The translations under genes were made by a program, and so were the position numbers. Below are positions 36,507 to 45,787 of a stretch of DNA of 64,000 bases, piece after piece (positions within the stretch are counted from its first letter, which is position 1; every line of letters begins with the position of its first letter). This DNA is from Paraeggerthella hongkongensis (lineage in GTDB: Bacteria; Actinomycetota; Coriobacteriia; Coriobacteriales; Eggerthellaceae): contig NZ_PPTQ01000006.1 of assembly GCF_003340345.1 (NCBI RefSeq), positions 1 through 64,000 on the forward strand. Direction: 5' to 3'. The notes beneath the pieces are model-generated. The model did not search any database, had not been told where the DNA came from, and saw only the letters and a list, made by a program, of their open reading frames with translations.

Positions 36507-37643
36507 ATGGCGAACAGGAACCTTGCCAAGAGCCACGAGGAAACTTGCGTGCTCGTCACGGGAGGCGCCGGGTTCATCGGTAGCCATACGTGCGTGGAGC
36601 TGCTGAATCAAGGATACCGCGTGGTCATCGTCGACGACCTGAGCAATTCGAGCGCCGTCGCGGTCGACCGCGTTCGCAGCATCACCGGACTTGCCGCCGA
36701 CGACGCTCGCTTGGCATTCTACGAAGCAAACATCCTGGACCGCAGCGCTTTAGCCGCCATCTTCGAGGAAAACGAGATAGACGCCATCATCCACTTTGCC
36801 GGATTCAAGGCCGTAGGCGAAAGCGTGCAAAAGCCGCTCGAATACTACTGGAACAACTTCGCGGGCACGCTGGCCCTGTGCGAGGTCGCGCGCGACCATG
36901 GCGTGAAAAACATCGTATTCTCGTCGAGCGCCACCGTGTACGGCGAGCCGGAGTTCATTCCCATCACCGAAGATTGCCCGAAGCACGACGCGACCAACCC
37001 CTACGGCTGGACGAAAAGCATGCTCGAGCAGGTGCTGACCGACCTGTACGTAGGCGACAACGAATGGAACGTCGTGCTGCTTCGCTACTTCAACCCCATC
37101 GGCGCGCACGAGAGCGGCCTGATCGGCGAAGACCCGAAGGGCATCCCGAACAACCTGCTGCCGTACGTTGCGCAAGTTGCCGTCGGCAAGCTGGAATGCG
37201 TCGGCGTGTTCGGCGACGACTACCCCACGCACGACGGCACGGGCGTGCGCGATTACATCCACGTAGTCGACCTGGCGCGCGGGCACGTGGCAGCGCTCGA
37301 TTGGATGGGCGGCAAAGTGGGCACCGGCAAGGCGAGCACCGCGGGAACGCTGGCCGGAACGCCGGCAGAGGACGGAACGCGCCGCGGCGTGGGAATCTTC
37401 AATCTGGGCACCGGCACCGGGTCGAGCGTGCTCGACGTCGTGCATGCATTCGAGCGTGCGTGCGGCAAGAAGCTGCCGTACGAAATCAAGCCGCGCCGTG
37501 CAGGCGACGTAGCGGTGAACTATGCAGCTTGCGACAAGGCGCGCGAAGAGCTGGGATGGGTCGCGCAGTACGACCTGGACCGCATGTGCGCCGACAGCTG
37601 GCGCTGGCAGTCCACGAATCCCGACGGCTACGCCACCGCATAG
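36507..37643 (+). CDS. galE: UDP-glucose 4-epimerase GalE
   Basis: NAD-dependent epimerase of 378 residues, about 40 longer than typical GalE. VLVTGGAGFIGSHTCVELL binds NAD, FSSSATVYG and the YGWTK catalytic Tyr/Lys are present, and LLRYFNPIGAHESGLIGEDP is the usual substrate segment. The extra length lies in an N-terminal lead of 12 residues and an insertion of about 25 residues after AALDWMGGKV (GTGKASTAGTLAGTPAEDGT) before FNLGTGTG. The ATG at 36507 has GAGAGGAG upstream. It makes UDP-galactose for cell-surface glycans. Confidence 0.95.
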   Translation: MANRNLAKSHEETCVLVTGGAGFIGSHTCVELLNQGYRVVIVDDLSNSSAVAVDRVRSITGLAADDARLAFYEANILDRSALAAIFEENEIDAIIHFAGFKAVGESVQKPLEYYWNNFAGTLALCEVARDHGVKNIVFSSSATVYGEPEFIPITEDCPKHDATNPYGWTKSMLEQVLTDLYVGDNEWNVVLLRYFNPIGAHESGLIGEDPKGIPNNLLPYVAQVAVGKLECVGVFGDDYPTHDGTGVRDYIHVVDLARGHVAALDWMGGKVGTGKASTAGTLAGTPAEDGTRRGVGIFNLGTGTGSSVLDVVHAFERACGKKLPYEIKPRRAGDVAVNYAACDKAREELGWVAQYDLDRMCADSWRWQSTNPDGYATA

Positions 37644-37655
37644 CGCACCGCAGCA

Positions 37656-37685
37656 AAGAAGGGGCCTCGGCCCCTTCTTTTTCTT
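37656..37685 (+). terminator. Rho-independent terminator of galE
   Basis: AAGAAGGGG pairs with CCCCTTCTT around a CCTCGG loop and is followed by a T-rich TTTCTTTT run, 13 bp after the galE stop. Confidence 0.9.
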
Positions 37686-37741
37686 TTGACATCGACGGAA
37701 GCAAGGCTTAACCCCTCCCGCCCTGCACCGCCCTCGCTCAT

Positions 37742-39601
37742 CTACAGGGAGTCTTTGTCTCGCTTTTCTTCGTACATTGCGCTGTCGGCAGCATCGAAAA
37801 GCTCTTGGTAGGTTTTGCCGTCCTGCGGGAAAAACGCCGTGCCAACGCTCATTCCCAAGTCGAATCCCATCTCAAGGGAGACCGCCTTCGCTTGCGCGCG
37901 CAAAGTGGCCTGAATTTCCCGAGCATCGGAAAGCCCGTCGTCCGACAAAACGAACGCCGCGAACTCGTCCCCGCCCACTCGACCGACAACCCCGCGCCGA
38001 TCGAAGACCTCGCGAAGCACCCGAGCGATGGTCGCAAGTGCGCGGTCGCCCGCCAAATGACCGTACGAATCATTCACCAGCTTGAAATCGTCCACATCGA
38101 TCACGAACAGGATGCCGGGATCACCTGCGTTGAGCATAGCCTCTATGCGCTCCTGAACGGCAAGTTTGTTTAGCACGCCGGTCAGCCCGTCAAGCCTCAG
38201 CCGATGCTCGAGTCGCTCTTCCTTTTTCCGCTGGTCGTCGACATCGACAATCTTCACGACCGCGCGATACGGCTGCGACCCCTCGTACAAATAGCGGAAC
38301 GTGAAGCTGAACCAGCGATACTCGTCCGAAATCGACCGAACGCGGCACAGCACCACGCGCGTCTCGCTTGGATGCGGGTTTTCAAGCGCTTCAACTAGAG
38401 CGTCGTAGTCATCTTCGCACACGTCGATCAAAGACCGCCCTCGCTCAAGATAGGACTGAGCCGACAGCTCCTCCAACCGAAACACCTCGCGCGCGTTCGG
38501 CGTCAGCTCAAGAACGTCGGTCGCGTACGAATATTCAAGCAGTACGGTATCGGAGAACTCGGCGAGCACCGTATAGCGCTCCGCATCGCGACGCGCTCGA
38601 CGACGAATGCCGCCCACCGCAAAAACCATGATCACGCACGCAGCAACGCCAACGCCAACCAGCGAGGCGCCCGTTGTTACCGTCCCCTCCAGGATATGCT
38701 CGGCATGCCGAGCAAGATCGCTCTCTTCGGTAAAGTTGACGATGTTCCAATCGTTGATCCCCAGCGGCGCTATCGTCATAAACACGGCGGAGCCGCCATC
38801 GGAGCCGATCACGGTGGTTATCACTTCGTTGTCTTTTTGAATGCCTGAGCGCACCCGATCCACGGCCTGCAGCGAGCACCCGCGCTCTTCCAGCAGCTCG
38901 AACAGATTGACCCCGGCCAATCCTTCCGTATTTTGGCGCACGGGAATGATGGATCCGTCTTTTTTAACCAGCAGCGAGGATATCAACGTAACCTGGGTGT
39001 CCTCCTGGCTTGTTTGCAGCAACGTGGAAGCATCGACCACGCTTCTCAGCACGGCAACCACGCGGTCGTCCTTCACCACCGGCTCTGCAACACTATAATA
39101 GTAGCCGTCGTAGCGCTCGGATTTGCGTACCTCGGAAACCACCGACTGGCCTGCTTTCAGCCGAGTAAGAATGTCGATCTGCTCGTCCTTCCAAAGAACG
39201 TTGACTTCCAAGCCTGCTTCCAATTCCTCTATGGAAGAGTAAACAACCCGAAACAGCCCCTTCTCGTTCCACGACTGCAAGTACGTCGCGTACATCTCGC
39301 CCTGAGATTCAAGATCGATAGATTCGGCAAGCGCGCGCATAGACGAAAGAACGCCGCGCGTTTCGTGGATGGAAGATTCAACCTCCACTTTCTGAGCAAG
39401 CGTATAGTCGCTCATGCTCTCGGTTGTCATCACGACGAATTCGGCGTTCAGAAAACGGGAGAACGAGTTGAAAACGCCGAATATGACCACTCCGACTATC
39501 GCTACAGACAAGCCGAGCGCAATAAGCGTACGCGAAAAATACGGCGAATCCCATCCGACGAGTCGCCGCATGACACCCTTATATTTCCACCGCATGTTCA
39601 C
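37742..39601 (-). CDS. Membrane diguanylate cyclase (dCache-PAS-GGDEF)
   Basis: Protein of 619 residues. A membrane span at about 25-48, an extracellular sensor domain of about 240 residues (dCache-like; YYYSVAEPVVKDDRVVAVLR), a second span near 305-328, a PAS-like domain (VLLEYSYATDVLELTPNARE) and a C-terminal GGDEF domain with RVGGDEFAAFVL. The catalytic GGDEF is intact; no RxxD inhibitory site is evident. It makes cyclic di-GMP in response to an external ligand. It is alone on its strand with a short gap to the LCP gene. Confidence 0.9.
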   Translation of the reverse strand: MNMRWKYKGVMRRLVGWDSPYFSRTLIALGLSVAIVGVVIFGVFNSFSRFLNAEFVVMTTESMSDYTLAQKVEVESSIHETRGVLSSMRALAESIDLESQGEMYATYLQSWNEKGLFRVVYSSIEELEAGLEVNVLWKDEQIDILTRLKAGQSVVSEVRKSERYDGYYYSVAEPVVKDDRVVAVLRSVVDASTLLQTSQEDTQVTLISSLLVKKDGSIIPVRQNTEGLAGVNLFELLEERGCSLQAVDRVRSGIQKDNEVITTVIGSDGGSAVFMTIAPLGINDWNIVNFTEESDLARHAEHILEGTVTTGASLVGVGVAACVIMVFAVGGIRRRARRDAERYTVLAEFSDTVLLEYSYATDVLELTPNAREVFRLEELSAQSYLERGRSLIDVCEDDYDALVEALENPHPSETRVVLCRVRSISDEYRWFSFTFRYLYEGSQPYRAVVKIVDVDDQRKKEERLEHRLRLDGLTGVLNKLAVQERIEAMLNAGDPGILFVIDVDDFKLVNDSYGHLAGDRALATIARVLREVFDRRGVVGRVGGDEFAAFVLSDDGLSDAREIQATLRAQAKAVSLEMGFDLGMSVGTAFFPQDGKTYQELFDAADSAMYEEKRDKDSL

Positions 39602-39696
39602 GACACCAACATCTCACGACTGTCCAGAAGGGGCAAGGTTGTAGCGATTATACACCCCATCGGACAAGATGCCCCGCAAACCGCGCACAAGGCACG

Positions 39697-41253
39697 CTAG
39701 GCAGCCAAACCGCCTGCAGAGCCCGAAGCTCCGCCTCCACCAGGAGCGTTCGCATCGCCCGAGCCGGTGCCCGCAGAGCCCCCGGCGCCAACCGCGCCGG
39801 AAGAACCCGCGCCGCCCGTGCCTCCCCCCGATCCGGTGCCGGAGCCCGTCGCGCCCGTGCCTCCCGCAGCCGGCGCTTGATTGCTCGTCGAGCCTGAGGA
39901 GGACCCTCCGTAATATAGGGAGTTATCCACGTATCCCGAACTGCCGCCCGAATTGGACGTGCTCGACGAAACGGAGGGGCCGCCAGCAGACGTAATTCCA
40001 CTGGGGTCGCCGCCTTCGTCGACAACCTTCATCATCTCTTTAGTCTTTTCGGCGTCGTTGATAACGTAAGACACCTCGTTGATGTACTGGGTGTACGAAG
40101 GCAGCATGGCCGAGTAGATGGTCAGCTCGCCATCATCGCGGAACTGCTGCGCCAGCGAAATGATGTCGTTCACGGACAAGTCGGTGGTCACGCTTTGCGC
40201 AGCGCTTTGAATAACGCCCGGAAGCTCTGTAACGGGCAAAGCGAGCACCTTGTTGACGATCGCCATGATCAGCTTGCGCTGGTTGGCCGTACGCGTGAAG
40301 TCGCCGTCGACGTACGCACGGCTGCGCGCGAACACGAGCGCCTGGTTGCCGTCAAGATGCTGCTCGCCCTCTTCGATGATGACGCGCGGCCATTCCGGAT
40401 GCGCGGACGTTCCGTCGGCGTCGGGGTCGTCAACCCGCTCGTCCACCACGATGTCCACGCCGCCCACGGCATCGACCAGGCCTTTCAGCTCTTCGAAGTT
40501 GACCTCGGCATAGTGGGAAATATCCACGTTCAAAAGCTTGCTGGCCTCTTTGATGGCACCAGCCGCGCCGCTGTAGTTGTACGCGGCATTGAACTTGTTC
40601 GTGCCGTATCCGTCGATTTCGATTTTCGTGTCACGAGGAATGGACACCATGGTCGCCTGGTTTTTGGCGGGATCGACGCGCACAACGATGTTGGTATCGG
40701 AACGCGCGCCGGCAGAGGGGTCGTCGTCAAGACGGTCGGAGCCGATGAGCATCATGTAGAACGGCTCGGTAAACGCCGGATTGGAGACCGGCTTCAGCGC
40801 ATCGCTGATGGCGCTCAGCTCGGATTCGGACTTGGTGCCCTGGTTGAGCTGCCTGTTGACGCCGTCCATCCAGAAAGCAAACGCCGTTCCTCCGCCCACA
40901 ACAGCCACCAGCAACGCCGCGAGCACGCCAACCGCAATCTTCTTGCCACGATTCGACTTGCGAGAAGATGCGGTCGAATAAGACGCGTTGTTGCGGGAGT
41001 ACTGGCTTACCGCAGTTTGTCGGCCGTAGGCACCGTTCGCGCCCGATCCTTGGCTGCCCGGCGTGTAAGCCGATCGATAGCCGGCGTACGAAGAGGGCTC
41101 GCCCGCACCGCCCTGGGAAAACGAGCCCGCTTGAGCCCGAGAAGCAATCCGCCCCGATTGCGCAGCCTTCGCCGAACGAACGGCGCGCGCCGATTGGGGA
41201 GCGCGAGACGAACGGGCCGCGGGACGGCTGGTGCGAGAGTTTTTTGGCGCCAT
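39697..41253 (-). CDS. LytR-CpsA-Psr (LCP) family cell-wall ligase
   Basis: Protein of 518 residues. A basic, Ser/Ala-rich cytoplasmic N-terminus of about 100 residues precedes a membrane span (KIAVGVLAALLVAVVGGGTA), then the LCP domain: LIGSDRLDDDPSAGARSDTN, VSIPRDTKIEIDGYG, NYSGAAGAIKEASKLL and FARSRAYVDGDFTRTANQRK. LCP enzymes attach anionic polymers or glycans to peptidoglycan. The last 90 residues are a Gly/Ser/Ala-rich low-complexity tail, probably a wall spacer. The 261 bp upstream hold no other gene. Confidence 0.9.
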   Translation of the reverse strand: MAPKNSRTSRPAARSSRAPQSARAVRSAKAAQSGRIASRAQAGSFSQGGAGEPSSYAGYRSAYTPGSQGSGANGAYGRQTAVSQYSRNNASYSTASSRKSNRGKKIAVGVLAALLVAVVGGGTAFAFWMDGVNRQLNQGTKSESELSAISDALKPVSNPAFTEPFYMMLIGSDRLDDDPSAGARSDTNIVVRVDPAKNQATMVSIPRDTKIEIDGYGTNKFNAAYNYSGAAGAIKEASKLLNVDISHYAEVNFEELKGLVDAVGGVDIVVDERVDDPDADGTSAHPEWPRVIIEEGEQHLDGNQALVFARSRAYVDGDFTRTANQRKLIMAIVNKVLALPVTELPGVIQSAAQSVTTDLSVNDIISLAQQFRDDGELTIYSAMLPSYTQYINEVSYVINDAEKTKEMMKVVDEGGDPSGITSAGGPSVSSSTSNSGGSSGYVDNSLYYGGSSSGSTSNQAPAAGGTGATGSGTGSGGGTGGAGSSGAVGAGGSAGTGSGDANAPGGGGASGSAGGLAA

Positions 41254-41514
41254 ATATTCTCCTCAACGACCCTTCGCGCGAACGGAGCGCGGTACAGAAC
41301 GAGCCATGCACCGTCTCCCCGTCGGCGAAAGGCATCGGCTGCCAGGGCCTCAGTCTTCAAAACCTACCCGAACCCCCCGATGCCCAAACGATTCGCAAAC
41401 CGTCCATATACCGGCATCCGCAGATTCGACGCGTATGGCATATATTGTAGCATCGATCGATTACAACCATAAAATAGGCATGCGCTGGGTACAAAGCGCA
41501 CATTTTCCGAATTA

Positions 41515-41904
41515 GTGCAGAAACGTATTCTGGCGGTTACGCCGTTTCCCTTGGCTGGCAGTAGCCTGTTCTTCATGCATTCAGGCTTGGGACATAATAA
41601 CCCTTCTCACCAGGAGTTTGACGAAGGAAGGCTCTCGTATGTTCTGGCCGAAAACGTCAAGCGCCTGCGCCTTGAAGCCAAGATAAACAAGCACACGTTC
41701 TCCCTCATGCTGGGCATAGGACGCCCGTTTCTCAACAAGATAGAAAGCGGGCTTGCCGATCCTCGGCTCTCCGTCATTGTGAAGATAGCCGACGCGCTCG
41801 AAACAACCCCCGAAGAACTGCTCACCACGCAAAAGCCAGCCGACAGGAAAAAGCGTTCGCCCATCGGTCTGCGCAGCGACGCGGACCACGCGCGCCTTCG
41901 CTAA
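41515..41904 (+). CDS. XRE-family helix-turn-helix regulator
   Basis: Protein of up to 129 residues with an XRE DNA-binding domain: ENVKRLRLEAKINKHTFSLM, LGIGRPFLNKIESGLADPRL and ALETTPEELLT. The start is uncertain: GTG at 41515 or ATG at 41575 (about 109 residues); neither has a strong ribosome binding site. No effector domain is present. A single gene between the LCP ligase and the MacAB-like operon. Confidence 0.8.
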   Translation: MQKRILAVTPFPLAGSSLFFMHSGLGHNNPSHQEFDEGRLSYVLAENVKRLRLEAKINKHTFSLMLGIGRPFLNKIESGLADPRLSVIVKIADALETTPEELLTTQKPADRKKRSPIGLRSDADHARLR

Positions 41905-41948
41905 GCGCCAAGCAAGGCGCCCGGGGGAGGAATCCGGGCGCCCGCTTG

Positions 41949-43109
41949 CTACTCTTGCCGCAAAGCTTCGATAGGCCGCAGCTTCGAAGCCCGGTACGCG
42001 GGGAAAATACCGAAAACCAGGCCGATAAACGTGCTTGCGCCGAACGCGATGCCCACAATGGACGGGGAAACCACGCAGGCCATGCCGACGAACTCGGCCA
42101 GCTTGCAGAAGCCCACGCCGAACACGATGCCGAGCGTACCGCCCAACAAGCTTATGAGCAGGGCTTCCACCAAGAATTGGAACATGATGTCGCCGCAGCG
42201 AGCGCCAAGGGCCTTCTTGATGCCCACCTCGCGGATGCGCTCCGCAACCGAAACCAGCATGACGTTCATAACGCCGATGCCCGCAACCAGCAGCGATATG
42301 CTGGCAACCCCGGCAAGAAGGACCGTCATGGTCTTGTTGATGGAGCCGCCCGCGTTCAGCATTTCGTCTTGAGTGTTCACGACGAAATTGAACGGCGAGA
42401 TGTTCTTGTCGACCCTCAGATAGCTCGACACCGCCTGTTTTACCTGCTGAACGCTGTTTTCGTCCGTTGCGCGAACATACACCGAATCGATCTTGCCGTC
42501 GGCGCCCAAAGCGTACGCGGCGGGAATCGGGACAATCACCACGCTTCCCGTGCTGAGGCCCATGGACGCGCCCTGCTCTTTGAGAACGCCCACCACGGTG
42601 AACTCGTTGCCGCCGATCTTGACCGTACGGCCCACCACGTCGGTGGTGCCGAACAGATCGCGAGCAACCGAACCGCCCAGCACGGTAACGTTCGACTTGT
42701 TGGCGCGATCCACCGAGGAAAGATTGCGGCCCGCGGCCAGTTCCAGGTTCCGGGCAGCCAGATACTGCTCGTCAGACCCCTCCACCGTCGCGCGGCTCGA
42801 ATGCTTCGCGCCAACGCTCACCGAAGCGTTCACGTTTTTTGCAGGAGCCACCTTCGCAACGTTCGAAAGCTCGGATATGGACGACAGGTCGTTGTAATCA
42901 AGGGACGCCTCGAACAAAAGCGCCGAGATGACATCGCCTCCGAGCGCCTTCATCCGCTCGGAAACCTGGCGGTTCGAGCCGTCGCTCATGCCCACGAGAA
43001 CGATCACCGAGGAAATGCCGATGATCAGCCCAAGCATGGTGAGCGCCGTGCGAAGCCTGTTGCGCGCAACGTTGCCCAACGCCTCTTTCGCTATCTGCAC
43101 CCATTTCAT
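41949..43109 (-). CDS. MacB-type ABC transporter permease (FtsX fold)
   Basis: Membrane protein of 386 residues: one N-terminal span (RLRTALTMLGLIIGISSVIV), a large extracellular MacB-PCD domain of about 220 residues, then three spans from about 270 on (ASISLLVAGIGVMNVMLVSV). This is the FtsX/MacB mechanotransmission fold, not a channel-type permease. It follows the ATPase gene with overlap and uses it to drive an extracellular adaptor. Confidence 0.92.
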   Translation of the reverse strand: MKWVQIAKEALGNVARNRLRTALTMLGLIIGISSVIVLVGMSDGSNRQVSERMKALGGDVISALLFEASLDYNDLSSISELSNVAKVAPAKNVNASVSVGAKHSSRATVEGSDEQYLAARNLELAAGRNLSSVDRANKSNVTVLGGSVARDLFGTTDVVGRTVKIGGNEFTVVGVLKEQGASMGLSTGSVVIVPIPAAYALGADGKIDSVYVRATDENSVQQVKQAVSSYLRVDKNISPFNFVVNTQDEMLNAGGSINKTMTVLLAGVASISLLVAGIGVMNVMLVSVAERIREVGIKKALGARCGDIMFQFLVEALLISLLGGTLGIVFGVGFCKLAEFVGMACVVSPSIVGIAFGASTFIGLVFGIFPAYRASKLRPIEALRQE

Positions 43110-43783
43110 ACGGCTTTCACCTCCTCGTACAGCACGCCGTCGGCTATGGTCACAGTGCGGTTCGCCTCCAGGGCAAGCTCGGGGTTGTGCGTGATCAGCA
43201 CCACGGTTTGCCCTTGAGCATTCAGTTCCTTGAGCATGTCCATGATCTCGACGCTCGTGCGCGAATCAAGCGCGCCAGTAGGCTCGTCCGCCAACAAGAT
43301 TTCGGGCGTGCCCGCAAGAGCGCGCGCAATGGCGACGCGCTGCTGCTGGCCGCCGGACAGCTGGGTTGGCCGATGTTTCTCGCGCCCGGCAAGCCCAACC
43401 TTCTCCAGCATGCAATTCGCCAAACGGTCGGCCTCCGCCACGCGCATGCCCCGGTACAGCAACGGCAGACGCACGTTCTCTCGCGCATTCATGTTCCCCA
43501 GCAGGTTGAAGTGCTGGAATACGAAGCCGATCTTTCGGTTCCTCACGCCGGCAAGCCGATCGTCCGACATGCGGGAAACGTCTTCGCCGTCAAGCAAGTA
43601 CGTGCCCGAATCAGGCGAATCCAGAAGCCCGATCATATTCATGAGCGTGGACTTGCCCGAACCCGACGGCCCCACGATGGCAACGAACTCCCCGCGCTTC
43701 ACCTGGAAACTCACGTTGTCGAGCGCGCGCACCTCGTCGTCTCCCATGCGGTAGGTTTTTGTAAGATGGGTCATGGAAATCAT
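43106..43783 (-). CDS. ABC transporter ATP-binding protein (LolD/MacB type)
   Basis: ATPase of 225 residues: Walker [13 protein letters not shown] near 38, the [16 protein letters not shown] signature, and Walker [14 protein letters not shown]. It belongs to the MacB/LolD/Salmonella-type type VII ABC group. Its stop overlaps the start of the permease gene by 4 nt, and it follows the adaptor gene by 8 nt. Confidence 0.94.
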   Translation of the reverse strand: MISMTHLTKTYRMGDDEVRALDNVSFQVKRGEFVAIVGPSGSGKSTLMNMIGLLDSPDSGTYLLDGEDVSRMSDDRLAGVRNRKIGFVFQHFNLLGNMNARENVRLPLLYRGMRVAEADRLANCMLEKVGLAGREKHRPTQLSGGQQQRVAIARALAGTPEILLADEPTGALDSRTSVEIMDMLKELNAQGQTVVLITHNPELALEANRTVTIADGVLYEEVKAV

Positions 43784-43791
43784 GAGAGCGC

Positions 43792-44691
43792 CTAACCCGC
43801 AGCCGGAAGCATCATTGCGCCGGCGCCTTCTTCACCGGGCATTTCACCGCCGCCCGCTCCCGCTTCGTTCAGGACGACCGCGTCCCCTTCGTTAAGGCCG
43901 CTCTTGATCTCGACAATTTTGCCGTCCGACAAGCCGGTCTCAACCTCGACAGGCTCCATCATGCCGCCCTCGCGCTGCACGAGCACCGTGGTCTTTCCGC
44001 CGCCCGCATCCACGATAGCGCTCACCGGCGCCGTCAGGACATCGGCAGCTTCGCCCACGTTGATGCGCACGTTCGCCGTCATGCCAATCAGAATGCTGCC
44101 GTCGTTGGGGATCTCGATGGTCACTTTGTACTTCGATCCGGTGGAGTTGTACGTGCCCACCTGGTTGATGTTCACTACCTTGCCCTCGAACGTCTTGCCT
44201 TCGTTGGAGCCGAGCACAACCTGGGCAGCCTGCCCCTCGGAAAGGGTGGAAAGATCGCTTTCGTGGACGTCGAACTCAACATGCATGGCGTTGACGCGCG
44301 CCACTTCGATGTAATGCTCCTCGGTTACTTCTTCCTTGGCCTTCGGAAGGCTCTTGGACAGAACAACCAAGTCGTACGGAGCCACCAACGGATCCCCGTA
44401 CGTGAAGTTCGCCAGCACGGTGCCCGCCGGAATCACCTTGTTCAGCGGCACCTCGGAGTCTTTGAAGTAGCGCCATTTGGGCATTTTCAGCTTCTCGACC
44501 TGAGCGGCCTTCACTTCGCCCGTGCCCTTCACCTGCTTCACCACCGTGCCCTTGGCAACCGTGCCGGTGGGCATCATTTCGCCTTCGGGGACGGCAGCGG
44601 AATTGGTCTGCTGGTACAGCAGATACCCAAGGCCGCCCAGCGCGGCGCACAGCACCACCACCACGACCACTTTGACGACGTTCCTTACCAT
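43792..44691 (-). CDS. Membrane fusion protein (HlyD/MacA-like adaptor)
   Basis: Protein of 299 residues: an N-terminal membrane anchor (VVKVVVVVVLCAALGGLGYL), then split biotinyl-lipoyl-like and beta-barrel regions (TVAKGTVVKQVKGTGEVKAA, VHESDLSTLSEGQAAQVVLG, VRINVGEAADVLTAPVSAIV). It is shorter than Gram-negative MacA and appears to lack the long alpha-helical hairpin. The C-terminus is Met/Gly-rich. It partners the MacB-like ABC pair in export or in envelope sensing, substrate unknown. Confidence 0.85.
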   Translation of the reverse strand: MVRNVVKVVVVVVLCAALGGLGYLLYQQTNSAAVPEGEMMPTGTVAKGTVVKQVKGTGEVKAAQVEKLKMPKWRYFKDSEVPLNKVIPAGTVLANFTYGDPLVAPYDLVVLSKSLPKAKEEVTEEHYIEVARVNAMHVEFDVHESDLSTLSEGQAAQVVLGSNEGKTFEGKVVNINQVGTYNSTGSKYKVTIEIPNDGSILIGMTANVRINVGEAADVLTAPVSAIVDAGGGKTTVLVQREGGMMEPVEVETGLSDGKIVEIKSGLNEGDAVVLNEAGAGGGEMPGEEGAGAMMLPAAG

Positions 44692-44743
44692 GCTATCTCC
44701 TATCGTTGTTCATCATGCAGGCCCACGCCCGCCAAGCCCGTGG

Positions 44744-44932
44744 TTACGCCTCGTCGGTCGTGAAAGCGTTTTGATCGCCGCCTCCAAGCGAGGCGGAACC
44801 AACGGGGACCGCCGTCATCGACGTGTCCTTGTTCATGGTTTTCGCCAGCAGCAGGCCGCCGGTTACCAGAATCGCCACCGAAAGCATGACGACAAGAATC
44901 TTGTATGCGTTGCTAGTCTTGGAATCGTTCAT
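44744..44932 (-). CDS. Small single-span membrane protein heading the export operon
   Basis: Protein of 62 residues, family unknown: MNDSKTSNAYKILVVMLSVA, ILVTGGLLLAKTMNKDTSMT, and a polar tail. One membrane span near 12-32, outside tail of about 30 residues ending NAFTTDEA. The ATG at 44932 has GAAAGG eight bases upstream. It is 52 bp before the adaptor gene, first gene of the operon, so it may be an accessory subunit, a sensor or a small secreted-signal precursor; nothing in the sequence decides. Confidence 0.65.
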   Translation of the reverse strand: MNDSKTSNAYKILVVMLSVAILVTGGLLLAKTMNKDTSMTAVPVGSASLGGGDQNAFTTDEA

Positions 44933-44989
44933 GGGAATGCCTTTCTTTCGCATCCGTCAACTTCACGCTGCGCATACTATCGAAAGGCC

Positions 44990-45063
44990 CCTTAAAAAAC
45001 CCTTAAAAAGCGTGCTCTCATCTGTGGAGATATCTCCACCTCCCGCTTCAGGATCGTTTAAGG
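44990..45063. promoter_or_regulatory. Candidate OmpR-type operator between the export operon and its two-component system
   Basis: Two adjacent 11-bp direct repeats CCTTAAAAA(A/G)C (44990-45000 and 45001-45011) and an inverted half-site TTTAAGG at 45057-45063. Eleven-base spaced direct repeats are how PhoB/OmpR-type regulators bind. GTGGAGATATCTCCAC (45024-45039) is a separate perfect 16-bp palindrome in the same region. Confidence 0.55.
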
Positions 45064-45103
45064 ATGCGATGATAGAATGGGCGCAACTGAAGGTGGGTGA
45101 ACC

Positions 45104-45787
45104 ATGAAGATTCTTATCGTCGAAGACGATCGCAACCTATCGAACGCCATCAAGCGATGCCTTTCCTCGACCTACGACGTGGATCAGGCATTCGACGGGG
45201 CGGAAGGCTACTTCTTTGCTAAAGAAGGCATTTACGACCTGGTCGTGCTTGACCTCATGCTCCCCGAAATGGACGGCTACTCAGTTTTGGAAAAGCTGCG
45301 CAAGAACGAGGTGTTCACGCCGGTGCTCATCCTTACTGCCAAGGGGACCATTGCCGACAAGGCGCGCGGATTCAGGACGGGAGCTGACGACTACCTGGTG
45401 AAACCGTTCGACAAAGACGAGCTGCTGCTGCGCATCGAGGCCATTCTTCGACGAACCATGGGACTGTACGGATCGGCTGACCTCAGTTTCAAGCAGCTGA
45501 TCATTTCGCCGACGAACCGAACCGCATCAATCGAAGGCTGCCCTATCGAGTTGAAGGGCAAGCAGTTCGACGCCCTTGAGTACCTGGCCAGTCGCCAGGG
45601 GCAGCTCATATCGAAGTCGCAGCTGTTCGACAAGGTATGGGGCTTTCTTTCCGACACATCGTCAAACGTTGTGGAAGTATACGTGAGCGCCATCCGCAAG
45701 CAGCTCAAGCCTTTCGGATACGATGCGTACCTGAAAACCATTCGAGGCGTAGGCTACTTGTTAACGGACGAGGACGACCATGCGTGA
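45104..45787 (+). CDS. OmpR-family response regulator
   Basis: Regulator of 227 residues: receiver domain with D8/D9, the phospho-acceptor D50 (DLVVLDLMLPEMDGY), T in ILTAKG and K in YLVKPFD, followed by a winged-helix DNA-binding domain (QLFDKVWGFLSDTSSNVVEV, YVSAIRKQLK, TIRGVGYLL). Start at the ATG 45104 behind GGTGGGTG. Its stop overlaps the histidine kinase start by 8 nt. Divergent from the MacAB-like operon, which is its likely target. Confidence 0.95.
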   Translation: MKILIVEDDRNLSNAIKRCLSSTYDVDQAFDGAEGYFFAKEGIYDLVVLDLMLPEMDGYSVLEKLRKNEVFTPVLILTAKGTIADKARGFRTGADDYLVKPFDKDELLLRIEAILRRTMGLYGSADLSFKQLIISPTNRTASIEGCPIELKGKQFDALEYLASRQGQLISKSQLFDKVWGFLSDTSSNVVEVYVSAIRKQLKPFGYDAYLKTIRGVGYLLTDEDDHA

